From an uncultured Lachnospiraceae bacterium (GTDB lineage Bacteria; Bacillota; Clostridia; Lachnospirales; Lachnospiraceae), in the NCBI GenBank assembly GCA_910579805.1, contig CAJTWM010000023.1, positions 1 through 53,766 on the forward strand: a stretch of 53,766 bases of DNA. Reading direction: 5' to 3'. The position numbers were made by a program, and so were the translations under genes. Positions 43,809 to 52,159 of this stretch are shown in pieces. The notes beneath the pieces were generated by a model. That model was not told the DNA's origin, did no database searches, and saw only the letters and a program-made list of their open reading frames with translations. Each line of letters opens with the position of its first letter. Within the stretch, counting starts at the first letter, position 1.

Positions 43809-43882
43809 TTTTGCACGGTTCAAACCGTTATTTATCCAAAAAACACCGTAATATCAGGCATTCTCCGGCTTTTAACTACCAG
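43806..43882 (+). repeat. 77-bp perfect direct repeat, copy 1
   Basis: Begins at the polymerase stop codon and is identical to 53690-53766. It contains the palindrome ACGGTT-CA-AACCGT (43815-43828) and, as TTGCAC-N16-TATCCA, a weak promoter-like pair around it. Just downstream (43890-43907) is a small hairpin GGGAG/CTCCC, then the AAAGGAGG of the tail-tube gene. Candidate promoter/operator for the tail module, or a recombination site. Confidence 0.9.
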
Positions 43883-43944
43883 CCCCACAGGGAGGGAAAA
43901 CACTCCCTTAACTACTATTTTTCATTCCAAAGGAGGAAACAACT

Positions 43945-44718
43945 ATGATCGACGTTAACAAATTGAGCATCACACAGATCGACAGGATCACCTGCTTCAA
44001 CAACGCGGACGAACTGGAATTCATCATGGATGAGATCAAGGAAGGATCCATCAGCAGCACACAGGAAAAGACCGACATCACCGGGAAAGGCGGCCGCAAG
44101 ATCGGCTCCTTAAAGAAAAACAAATCCGTCACCGTCAGCGCCACCAACGGCCTTCTCGTAGGCGGCGCGCTGGCCGCACAGACAGGCTCCGAGGTGGAGC
44201 AGGGCTCTTTCACGGTCAGGGTCACAGACATTGTCACCGTAAACGCGGACGCTGCCGAAACTTCCCGCACAGCATCGGGGACCGCCGGCGCGGAAATCGG
44301 CGTCCTCTATAAAAAGAACCAAAACGGTTCTCTGGGAGAAAAGCTGGTCCAGGTTGCCTCTGCACCCGCGGCGGGCGAGTTTACCTATGACCCTGCCACA
44401 AAGAAGCTTGCTTTTTCTGCCGGCGACTTAGAAAACGGCACGGAGCTTGCCGCATTCTATGACGTGGAGACCGAAGCTGCGAAAATATCCAACGATTCCG
44501 GGACTTACAGCAAGACCCTGAAAATGTATATCGACGTGACGGCGCAGGATAACTGTGACAATCTCTACCACGGGCAGTTCCTGATCCGCAGGGCGGACTT
44601 CAGCGGCGAGTTCGAGCTTGCCGTCGGCAGCGAGCCCACGGCCCATGCCATTCAGGCGGAGGCCCTTGCGGGAGGCTGCGGCGGTTCTTCAAACCTGTGG
44701 GATTTTATCGTGTACTAA
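43945..44718 (+). CDS. phage major tail (tail tube)-like protein
   Basis: 257 residues, strong AAAGGAGG upstream. The sequence begins with a short helix and a GRKIGSLKKNKSVTVSATNGLL strand region (quoted in part), then mostly beta-strand, Ala/Thr/Gly-rich, ending CGGSSNLWDFIVY. This is the style of self-assembling tail-tube or major tail proteins, and it lies directly before the tape-measure gene, where such a protein is expected. Family assignment is mainly by context. There is no sheath gene after it, so a non-contractile tail is suggested. Confidence 0.65.
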   Translation: MIDVNKLSITQIDRITCFNNADELEFIMDEIKEGSISSTQEKTDITGKGGRKIGSLKKNKSVTVSATNGLLVGGALAAQTGSEVEQGSFTVRVTDIVTVNADAAETSRTASGTAGAEIGVLYKKNQNGSLGEKLVQVASAPAAGEFTYDPATKKLAFSAGDLENGTELAAFYDVETEAAKISNDSGTYSKTLKMYIDVTAQDNCDNLYHGQFLIRRADFSGEFELAVGSEPTAHAIQAEALAGGCGGSSNLWDFIVY

Positions 44719-44730
44719 TGCATAAAACAA

Positions 44731-44802
44731 TTCCGGCGGAAAAGCCGGAATCCCGTCCCTGTACCGGCGGGCGGCTTTCATGCTGCCGCCCCGCCGCAGG
44801 CA
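44731..44802 (+). repeat. two strong hairpins between tail-tube and tape-measure genes
   Basis: TTCCGGC / GCCGGAA (44731-44737, 44744-44750) and GGGCGGC / GCCGCCC (44769-44775, 44785-44791), the second extendable with one bulge to about 11 bp. Neither is followed by a T-run. They could lower read-through or stabilise the tail-tube transcript, since far more tube than tape-measure protein is needed. Confidence 0.5.
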
Positions 44803-44872
44803 GGACGTTAAAAAATTGCCGAAAACAACTTTTATAGATACCCTATTTTATTCCAAGGAGGTAACAACACAC

Positions 44873-46018
44873 ATGAACGACAACAACACTTTTTCTCTGG
44901 ATGCGGTACTCTCCCGTATCCAGTCCAAAGCCAGACAGGCTGCCGGAGAGTTAAAGGAAGTGAACAGGCTTCTGACCGAACTGCAGAAGGCAGACCATTC
45001 CCTCTCCGGCGCCGATTTGGAACGCATCCTGAACAGCGCCTTTGACAATGCCGGTAAATACGGCCAGACCGTCACCGACTATCTCTCCTCCATCCTTGAA
45101 GCGGCACGGATGGGAAGTAAAAACGCAGAGGCCTTCGCCGGATTGTCTGCCGCGCTCCAGAGCGCCTGCGGCATCAGCGCGGATCTGGCCGCCAAATACT
45201 TACTGGCCGCCGACGGGGCTTTTGCCATGAACGGATCCGTCGGGGAACTGACCCGGACACTGGACGGGGCCTGCAAGCTGGCAGACCGACATTCCCTCAG
45301 CATGGCAGAACTGACGGAGGGCCTTGCTGCCGTCAGCACGCAGGCCGCCGCTTCAGGCATGGATATCCGGGAAACCACCGCCGCACTGGCCACGCTCCTC
45401 ACAACAACCAGACTAAACGGCACAGAAGCCGCAAATGCGCTGTCAGGACTTCTCCTGTCCCTCCGGCAGGCGGCAGAAGAAACAGACAGGACAGGCCTGA
45501 ATGCCAATACTTTTTCCGGTTTTGAAAAAGCCTGCAGATCCTTGGGCGTTTCCCTGTCCGAAGTAAGAAACGGGACTCTCCAGTTAAAAGAACCGATGCA
45601 GATCCTAAAAGAACTGTCTGAGGCCTATCACGCGCAGGACACATCAGGCACGGAACGCGCCGCCCTTCTGGATGCCACCGGCTTCGGCCCTTTCCAGACC
45701 GAAGCCATGGACGCCTTTTTGAAAAACTACGGGCTCTATGAGGAAATGCTGCAGGACTATGCGGACGGTACCGGCACCCTTTCCAAGGAAACGGCCAAGG
45801 CAGCATCCACATGGGAATCCTCCCTGAACCGCCTTTCCAATACATGGACCGAAACAATGGGAAACCTGATCTCTTCCAAAGACATGGTTTCCCTCATAGA
45901 CCATCTGAACGAGCTGCTTACAGTTCTGGACAAGCTGGCCGCGGCAGCCGGACACCTTGGCAGCCTGAACGTCCTCTCCTTTTTGGGCGGCGGACTGCTG
46001 GGCGCAAAAAACTTGGGT
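44873..46018 (+). CDS. tail tape-measure protein, exon 1
   Basis: 382 codons from the ATG at 44873 (AAGGAGG 11 bases upstream) to the intron boundary. The sequence is Ala/Leu-rich helical with a TP901-type tape-measure pattern: QSACGISADLAAKYLL, AAVSTQAAASGMDIRETTAALATLL, NALSGLLLSLRQAAEET, DATGFGPFQTEAMDAFLK and TWTETMGNLI. It scaffolds the tail tube and sets its length. The reading frame hits TAG exactly at the proposed first intron base (46019), so without splicing a 382-residue truncated protein would be made. The rest is encoded from about 47121. Confidence 0.8.
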
Positions 46019-47120
46019 TAGCAGACAGTATTTTTCTGTGCGGGGCCCAATATATACCCCGTGCCGGGGTGGGAATCCCCGGGCAAAACACAAAGAACCA
46101 TAGAACCACGCCAGCCAGTCCTGCACGGAAGACAGGCGGGAAGGGAGTAAGAGACTATGGGAGGGTATATTGGCAAAATCAACTGCGGCCGCTACACCGC
46201 AGACCTCTGATATGACTGTGCGTGGACTGCGCAGCCTCCGGACGCCGCAAGGCCCGGACAAGGACAGGGACAGCTCATGTGACTCATGATGTAGCATGAT
46301 GACTCAACCTGCAGAGAGGCGTACTGCCCCAAAGGGCAAGTGCCGCTCCCATCGACTACCAAGAGGACGTGGGTAAGGATACCCATGAAGGCATAGTCAG
46401 ACCCCTGCCATTGAGCGTGGCAGTGAAAAAGTCCCCCGCAGCTGTGCGGTATGTAAAGAACAGCGGGCATCCATGCCCTCCCTCAGGCGGCTTCCAAAAA
46501 CGCTGGGGGAAAAATCGGAGATAATTTCACGATCCTGATTTGTATGCCCACTAAAGTGGGTGAATGGGATTCAGTATGCATTTGAAAATCATTCTAAAAG
46601 TGGATAGAAATCAGCGCCTTTCCAAAGTTACCATGTATAGCCACAGTTTTTGCATTCAAAGCTCTTATTGATCTTCTTGCTGAACACGCCCCACATGGCA
46701 ATGGATGCGCCGCGGCCTAAACCTGATATGGGCTTGATATTTGTGGAATTGCAGTGCGGGCATTTAGGAGTTGTATCGTGTTGCACTTTATTTGCTTTTT
46801 GTTGCTCTATCTGAGTACGAAACTGAGACAATTTTACGTTATATTCAATAATATCTTTTTCTTTGAGGTCGATCATGGCCTGTATAAAATCCTTATCATC
46901 AGAAATTTTTGATATAACTAAATACTCATTAAATTTTATTCCCGTATCAACCATGGTACCATCGCAACCCTTGTAACCATCTACTAAATAATTTACATCA
47001 CTACAAACGCAAAAACGCCCACACTTATTACATTTTTTGACTATATCCCCCATTTGTATTTACCTGCCTTTTTTATATCATACTATCATAGCGCATAATA
47101 AATTGGAAGTTTATTATACG
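46019..47120 (+). ncRNA. group I intron interrupting the tape-measure gene
   Basis: P1: exon end TTGGGT (46013-46018) pairs with GCCCAA (46045-46050), with the expected U-G wobble at the splice site. P3: CCTCT (46204-46208) with AGAGG (46362-46366). P6-like: TGCCC/GGGCA (46325-46338). P7: GACTA (46354-46358) with TAGTC (46394-46398), in the typical R (ATCGACTACC) and S (GGCATAGTC) contexts. P8: TGGGT/ACCCA (46370-46385). P9: CTGCCA/TGGCAG (46405-46423). The 3' end is a guess: G47120 followed by CCT, which can form a 3-bp P10 with GGG (46042-46044) and keeps the frame. Bases 46440-46627 hold further small hairpins. A minus-strand gene lies in the 3' part. Confidence 0.72.
46628..47053 (-). CDS. 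zinc-ribbon protein encoded on the opposite strand within the intron
   Basis: 141 residues. An N-terminal CNKCGRFCVC cluster and a C-terminal CPHCNSTNIKPISG ... CKNCGYTW pair form one or two zinc ribbons, joined by a charged helix (KEKDIIEYNVKLSQFRTQIEQQ, quoted in part). Similar short zinc-ribbon proteins are common in Firmicutes phages, function unknown. No LAGLIDADG, HNH or GIY-YIG endonuclease motif and no TnpB-like part is present. The region is markedly more AT-rich than the tail genes. AAGGCAGG precedes the ATG by nine bases. Being antisense to the intron, its transcription could oppose splicing. Confidence 0.75.
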   Translation of the reverse strand: MGDIVKKCNKCGRFCVCSDVNYLVDGYKGCDGTMVDTGIKFNEYLVISKISDDKDFIQAMIDLKEKDIIEYNVKLSQFRTQIEQQKANKVQHDTTPKCPHCNSTNIKPISGLGRGASIAMWGVFSKKINKSFECKNCGYTW

Positions 47121-50100
47121 CCTTTTTCATTGTCGCTTGCACAAATATCCAATGGAAAATTAGCATTAGGTGGGTTATTTAATGGGTTAAAAGTTGATGT
47201 AAACTCTTATAAAAATGTCATTGATACTTTTAAATCAATTAATGACTTTTCTATTTACTGGGAAGGAAATAACTTCAACTGGGACGCCATAGCCGACTCC
47301 ATAGAAAACTGCGATGCACGCGTCCTCTCCTACTTCAGGAGTCTGGATGACGGAAACGGCACCATCAACGCCCAGTCCGCATCCCTAAACGGCCTGTCAC
47401 AACATTTACAGAGAACCGGGCAAAGCTACTCTTTCGCGGCAGTCAAGGCAACGCTTTTAAACACTGCGATCAACGCAGTCAGTATAGCCGCAGTCTCTCT
47501 TGTAATACAGGCCGTCGTCAGCGGGCTGGATCACTACATCCACCGGGCGGAAAGGGCCAGAGAAGCCGCCGAACAGGCTCAGCAGGCGATTGACAGCTCC
47601 CAAAGCAGCTTAAAGAAGGCCGCCTCCACCCTTGCCGAAAACAGAGACAGATTCCTCGAACTGAGCGAAGGCGTCAGCAGGTTTTCCAAAAACCTGCGCC
47701 TCTCCGAAGAAGACTATGCCGAATACCTGTCCCTCTCCAACCAGTTTGCAGAGCTTTTCCCTTCTCTGGTCGCCGGTTATGATGAACAGGGGAACGCCCT
47801 CATCCGGCTCGGCGAAGATGCAGACGACACCAGACAAAAACTGCAGACCCTCTTAAAAGCGCAGCAGGACAGCGCCCGGCAGACACTAATCAAAAACATG
47901 GACAGTGTGGCCGAAGGCACCTATTATGACGTGGAAGAAGCCAAAAGCGCCATCTCCTCCCTTGAAAAGGATCTGGAAAGCCTCCAGTCCCAAAAAAAGA
48001 ACCTGAACATTGACCTGAAAAATACACATTATTCCGTCTCCATTCCGGATGAAGACTACGAAAAATACGGAAAGGCCATGGAAGAAGCCCTTACCCTGGC
48101 CGGTATCGGGTTTACACAGCGCAACCTGACCGGGGAGCGCAGTACCGCAATCGAAATAGACCCCTCCGCCACTGCCGGCCAATTGAAACAGGCTCAGGAA
48201 TTTTATGATGCAAGGATGGAAATGGAAAACGAATTTACCAGAGCAAAGGAAAACGGGCTGAAAGAAGACCTGATAAAACAGGAAAACATCATCAGATCCG
48301 CCTATTCCCAAATGACTCCCAGCCTTCAGGCATGGATGAAAGACAATTACCTGTACCAGTACCTGCCCGACGGGATGGCTGCCCTTGCAGACGCGCTGGT
48401 TCCCGAAACGGACTGGAGCCAGACTGACGGGATCTTTTCAACCGGCAGGGCCTATCAGGATTATATCGAACAAAACATCCTCACCCCGCTGATGAACGTC
48501 CCAAAGGAAGACAGGGAAAAGATAAGCGGGATGATGAAAGAACTGCTGTCTTTCGAAGAAGGCGATCTGGACATCCTTCCCTTTGCGGAAATCCTTCAGG
48601 CAGAATTGAACGGCATGGATGTGCCAATCGACCTCTCCCCCCTCATAGCCAATGAAAAAGAGGCAAAAGCAAGGCTGACAAATTCCATCGAAAATATCGC
48701 GCAGGGATTTGATTACTATACGGCCTCCGGCAGCCGGGTCAATGCAAAAGATCTCAACGAACTGAAGGAATATACAAGCGATTTTGACACGGAACAGATT
48801 GAGCTCTGGAACAGCGTAACCCTCGGATGCAATAATGCCAAAGAGGCAATCGAAAAATATCAGGAGGCCCTGAAAAACAATCCTGACCTGAATACGGATC
48901 CCTTTTCCATTTCTTCTTCCATCAGTCAGATCGCCGCGCAGCTCCAACCCCAGTTTTCGAAACTAGGGGAGGCTTACCGGGCGATTTTTACCGAAAATGG
49001 CTTTACACCATCCGCCCTGAACAATTCCATGTTGGAAGAACTCCGCAAATCCTTTACGGAATCCGGCGGCATGACAGGCGTAGACTTTGACGCGTCCAAA
49101 CTGGAAGACTTTCTTGCCGTACTCACCGATGCAGGCTCAACCTCTGATGAAGTGCAGAAAGCATTTAACCGCCTTGCTGCCTCCTATTTATACGGCACGG
49201 AAACACTGAACCATTTAAATGAAAAAACTGCCGATGCCATCAGGAAACAGCTTGAGGCTATGGGTGTGGCAAATGCAGACGAACTGGTATCCCATGCACT
49301 GGCTGCAAAACTGGAGGCACTCACACTGCAGGAACAGCTCTTAGCTGCCGAAACAGAAGCCGCCGCAAAGGAAACAGCTTTCAGTACTGCTGAATTTTTA
49401 AAAGAATCAGGCGCATCCGAAGCCGCAAAGACAAGCCTCTTCCAATTGACCGCGGCGGAAAAAATATTCGGGAACAACACCTTGAGCGCACAAGAAAAAG
49501 TGGCGGAACTAAAACAACTGGCAACTGCATATGGGCAGACCACTATTGCCGCCCGTATCGCAAATATGGAAAAAGCAGCGCAGGACGGACATATTCCCAT
49601 CGACTATGATAAAGAACTGGCCGTATTGGAAAAGGATATCAACAACGCCATAAATAATATACAGGTCGATTTCAAAAATTTCAGTAACACTTCCTCGGCA
49701 GGAAATGCAGGTTCGGCAGCCGCCGACGCCTATCTGGATGCCTTCGAAAAAGAATTAAAAGACCTTCAGAACCTGAAAGATAACGGCATCCTCTCCGAAA
49801 AAGAATACTTAGACCGCTTAAGAATACTCTACGAACACTACTTCAAAGACAAAGCACAGTATGCGGAACAGTACGCACAGTATGAACGCAAATACCTGAA
49901 CGGCTACAAGTCCCTCTACGAATCCCTCTTCTCCCATGCCTCCTCCCTTGTGGGCGGCAGGATCTCCCTCTTACAGGAGGAAAAAGACGCTGCCATAGAA
50001 GCCCTTGAGGCACAGAAGAAAGCCGCGGAAGAATCCTACGAAACACAGATCCGCCTCCTCGAAGACAAAAAAGCAGCCATACAGGACGAGATCGACAGGA

Positions 50101-51812
50101 TACGGGAAGCCAACGAAGACAGGAAAGAAGCCCTCAGCCTGCAGGAAAAGGAACAGGCCCTTGCCAGGGCCGAAGCCCAGCGCACCCTGCTCCGGTACTC
50201 CGAAGACCGGGGCTTTTATTACGACACCGACACAGAGGCCATACAGGAGGCCAGAAAAGAACTGGATGACGCCCGGGCGGACGCCGAAATACGCGCGCTG
50301 GAAAAACAGCAGGACGCACTGGACAGCCAGATCGATTCCCTGAAGGAAATGGCGGACGCCGCCAGTGAATACTGGGATACACAGAAAGAACAGACCGAAG
50401 AGTACTACGACGCCCTGATCGGCCGCATGGAAGAATACAAAAGCCGCTGGGAAGAACTGGCCGGCCTGCAGGAACAGGCCCGGATGGCCGCACTGGCAAA
50501 AGAGCTCGGATACAGCGGAGAAGACCTGATAAACGAAAGCTCCGGCGCACTGGAACACCTGAAGCTCACCTACCTCGGCATCCTGAAAGACTTAAACGCC
50601 CGGAATCCGGATTTCCTCGACAGCCTGTCCCGGCTTGCTGGACAGGATCTGGGCCATATCCCCGGCTTTTTGGAAGGGACAAGGCAGGCCATGGAGGGCC
50701 TGGCACAGACGGACACGTCCGCACTCGCAGGGGGGCTGCAGGACATCGGGAAAAACCTCTCCTCAGTCGCCTCTTCCGCCGGCGACGCCGCTGCCGCCAT
50801 CTCCGGGGACGGCGTGACCGGGACACCCGGGGAACCGGCACAGGCGGATGGAGGGGCAGGCCAGACGGCGGGCACAAAGACCGTCCCGAAAGGGAAGGTT
50901 TCCTTAAAGGCCGCGATCCGCGACCTTTCCACCCAGAGCGTGGAAGGCATCGCAAAGATCTCCGGCGCCTTTGCCGGGGAAGACGGGGAAGGCGCCAGCG
51001 TCACCGGGGCCATCCAGAAAGTCACGGACAAGCTGGGGAACGCCGACCCGGAGAACGCGGAGCCGGACAGCCTGATGGCGGTCCAGAAGGAGCAGGCCAG
51101 AGAGGCTTTGGACGAAGAACACGGCATCCCTGCACAGGAACAGGCATGGGAGTCATTGAACGGACCGCTGGAGAAAGCCGCCGCTGCAGTCACTGCATTA
51201 CAAGAAGCGCTGGAAGACATGGACGGGCGGGAATACACCGTCACCATCCATACCCTTGGGGACGGCGGCGCGCTGGTGGATACGGTCCTCGGGAGCTACA
51301 GCACGCAGAACCAGAGCGGGCGGCCCCTTACCGGCAGCCCTGCCGCTGTTTCCGGGAGCAGCGGTAACAGAAGCAGACATGGCGGCGGCAATCACGATGG
51401 CCGGGGCGGCTCATTTACTGCGGACGCAGAACCTGCACCGGAATCAAAAGCCGCAGGTTTCCCGGACACGGTCCGCCCCCTCCCGCCGCAGTACATCCCC
51501 TACCCACCGGAAAACGACCACTCCAGATCTGCGGAAATGTACCGGACTTTCCGTGCGGCAATAGAAGACTCCGGCAAAATGACGGATTTTCTGGCAGCTG
51601 CGCCGAAGATCAATCCGGCCGGCCAGTTTACGGGGTTCAATGGGAAAGCTAATTACAACAATATAAATACCAGCTCCTCCCTGCAGCAGACCGTTACTCA
51701 AAACATCACTTTAAACTGTCCAAATGTGACCAACCATTCCGGCATCGAATACATACAAAAGCAGCTTGGAGACCTGAGCCTGCGGGCATTGCAGGAATCC
51801 ATGAGACGTTAA
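47121..51812 (+). CDS. tail tape-measure protein, exon 2
   Basis: About 1,563 codons; the frame is open upstream to 46992 but the true boundary is probably near 47121. A hydrophobic helix (AINAVSIAAVSLVIQAVVSG), then very long coiled coils (LQEEKDAAIEALEAQKKAAE, EARKELDDARADAEIRALEKQQ in part), a Gly/Ala/Pro-rich linker (about residues 1180-1480) and a conserved-looking C-terminus ending SLRALQESMRR. Joined to exon 1 the protein has about 1,945 residues, which for a tape measure predicts a long tail (roughly 1.5 angstroms per residue gives near 290 nm; estimate only). The first 155 bases are AT-rich with different codon use; the change to GC-rich coding is sharp near 47276. Confidence 0.75.
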   Translation, partial: PFSLSLAQISNGKLALGGLFNGLKVDVNSYKNVIDTFKSINDFSIYWEGNNFNWDAIADSIENCDARVLSYFRSLDDGNGTINAQSASLNGLSQHLQRTGQSYSFAAVKATLLNTAINAVSIAAVSLVIQAVVSGLDHYIHRAERAREAAEQAQQAIDSSQSSLKKAASTLAENRDRFLELSEGVSRFSKNLRLSEEDYAEYLSLSNQFAELFPSLVAGYDEQGNALIRLGEDADDTRQKLQTLLKAQQDSARQTLIKNMDSVAEGTYYDVEEAKSAISSLEKDLESLQSQKKNLNIDLKNTHYSVSIPDEDYEKYGKAMEEALTLAGIGFTQRNLTGERSTAIEIDPSATAGQLKQAQEFYDARMEMENEFTRAKENGLKEDLIKQENIIRSAYSQMTPSLQAWMKDNYLYQYLPDGMAALADALVPETDWSQTDGIFSTGRAYQDYIEQNILTPLMNVPKEDREKISGMMKELLSFEEGDLDILPFAEILQAELNGMDVPIDLSPLIANEKEAKARLTNSIENIAQGFDYYTASGSRVNAKDLNELKEYTSDFDTEQIELWNSVTLGCNNAKEAIEKYQEALKNNPDLNTDPFSISSSISQIAAQLQPQFSKLGEAYRAIFTENGFTPSALNNSMLEELRKSFTESGGMTGVDFDASKLEDFLAVLTDAGSTSDEVQKAFNRLAASYLYGTETLNHLNEKTADAIRKQLEAMGVANADELVSHALAAKLEALTLQEQLLAAETEAAAKETAFSTAEFLKESGASEAAKTSLFQLTAAEKIFGNNTLSAQEKVAELKQLATAYGQTTIAARIANMEKAAQDGHIPIDYDKELAVLEKDINNAINNIQVDFKNFSNTSSAGNAGSAAADAYLDAFEKELKDLQNLKDNGILSEKEYLDRLRILYEHYFKDKAQYAEQYAQYERKYLNGYKSLYESLFSHASSLVGGRISLLQEEKDAAIEALEAQKKAAEESYETQIRLLEDKKAAIQDEIDRIREANEDRKEALSLQEKEQALARAEAQRTLLRYSEDRGFYYDTDTEAIQEARKELDDARADAEIRALEKQQDALDSQIDSLKEMADAASEYWDTQKEQTEEYYDALIGRMEEYKSRWEELAGLQEQARMAALAKELGYSGEDLINESSGALEHLKLTYLGILKDLNARNPDFLDSLSRLAGQDLGHIPGFLEGTRQAMEGLAQTDTSALAGGLQDIGKNLSSVASSAGDAAAAISGDGVTGTPGEPAQADGGAGQTAGTKTVPKGKVSLKAAIRDLSTQSVEGIAKISGAFAGEDGEGASVTGAIQKVTDKLGNADPENAEPDSLMAVQKEQAREALDEEHGIPAQEQAWESLNGPLEKAAAAVTALQEALEDMDGREYTVTIHTLGDGGALVDTVLGSYSTQNQSGRPLTGSPAAVSGSSGNRSRHGGGNHDGRGGSFTADAEPAPESKAAGFPDTVRPLPPQYIPYPPENDHSRSAEMYRTFRAAIEDSGKMTDFLAAAPKINPAGQFTGFNGKANYNNINTSSSLQQTVTQNITLNCPNVTNHSGIEYIQKQLGDLSLRALQESMRR

Positions 51813-51882
51813 GGACGCCGTTTTCTCCATATGGAAACGGATCCGGCATTTAGAAAAAATATCAGAAAAGGAGATTTTTCAA
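51813..51882 (+). other. 70-base spacer with a hairpin
   Basis: CCGTTT (51818-51823) and AAACGG (51835-51840) form a short stem around TCTCCATATGG, then AAAAGGAG precedes the next ATG. Probably a processing or spacing hairpin; no T-run. Confidence 0.4.
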
Positions 51883-52146
51883 ATGGATTTAGGAAATGAA
51901 ATCATCAAATCTATCCGTATCATGCTGGATAGAAAAATCAGTAACTACAAAACGGACAAAACCTTTGATTCCGTCATCATCAAGACAAACGCCAATCACA
52001 CTTATGTCATTTTAGGCGAGGACGGCTCGCAAAGAACCGTTTACTCTTCCATCCCGTCTTTAAACCTGACAACCGGCTCAAAAGTATGGGTAAAAATGCC
52101 CTACGGAAGTCTGAACAATATGCATATATGCGGAATCAGGAAATAA
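51883..52146 (+). CDS. small tail-associated protein, possibly OB-fold
   Basis: 87 residues with AAAAGGAG upstream. After an N-terminal helix (EIIKSIRIMLDRKI) it is all strand-like: DSVIIKTNANHTYVILGEDG, VYSSIPSLNLTTGSKVWVKMPYGSL (in part), ending NNMHICGIRK. Small proteins ending in VWVKxPxGxxxNMxIxGI are common next to tail-fibre genes in siphophages and look like OB-type barrels of the baseplate. Assignment is by pattern and position; it could be a fibre chaperone or hub part. Confidence 0.6.
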   Translation: MDLGNEIIKSIRIMLDRKISNYKTDKTFDSVIIKTNANHTYVILGEDGSQRTVYSSIPSLNLTTGSKVWVKMPYGSLNNMHICGIRK

Positions 52147-52159
52147 AGGAGGTGGTATT

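Noticed and set aside
46038..46050. GTGCG at 46038, which resembles the 5' end of group II introns
   Set aside because: No domain V or reverse transcriptase follows, while P1, P7 and P8 pairings of a group I intron fit, so GTGCG is read as part of the P1 stem.
45644..46470. Long open frames on both strands across the intron core
   Set aside because: They follow the GC-rich structured RNA and the opposite strand of the tape-measure gene; no ribosome sites and no protein-like composition.
46628..47053. Homing endonuclease or TnpB (IStron-type) in the intron
   Set aside because: The only frame has zinc-ribbon cysteines but no endonuclease or TnpB motif and is on the opposite strand.
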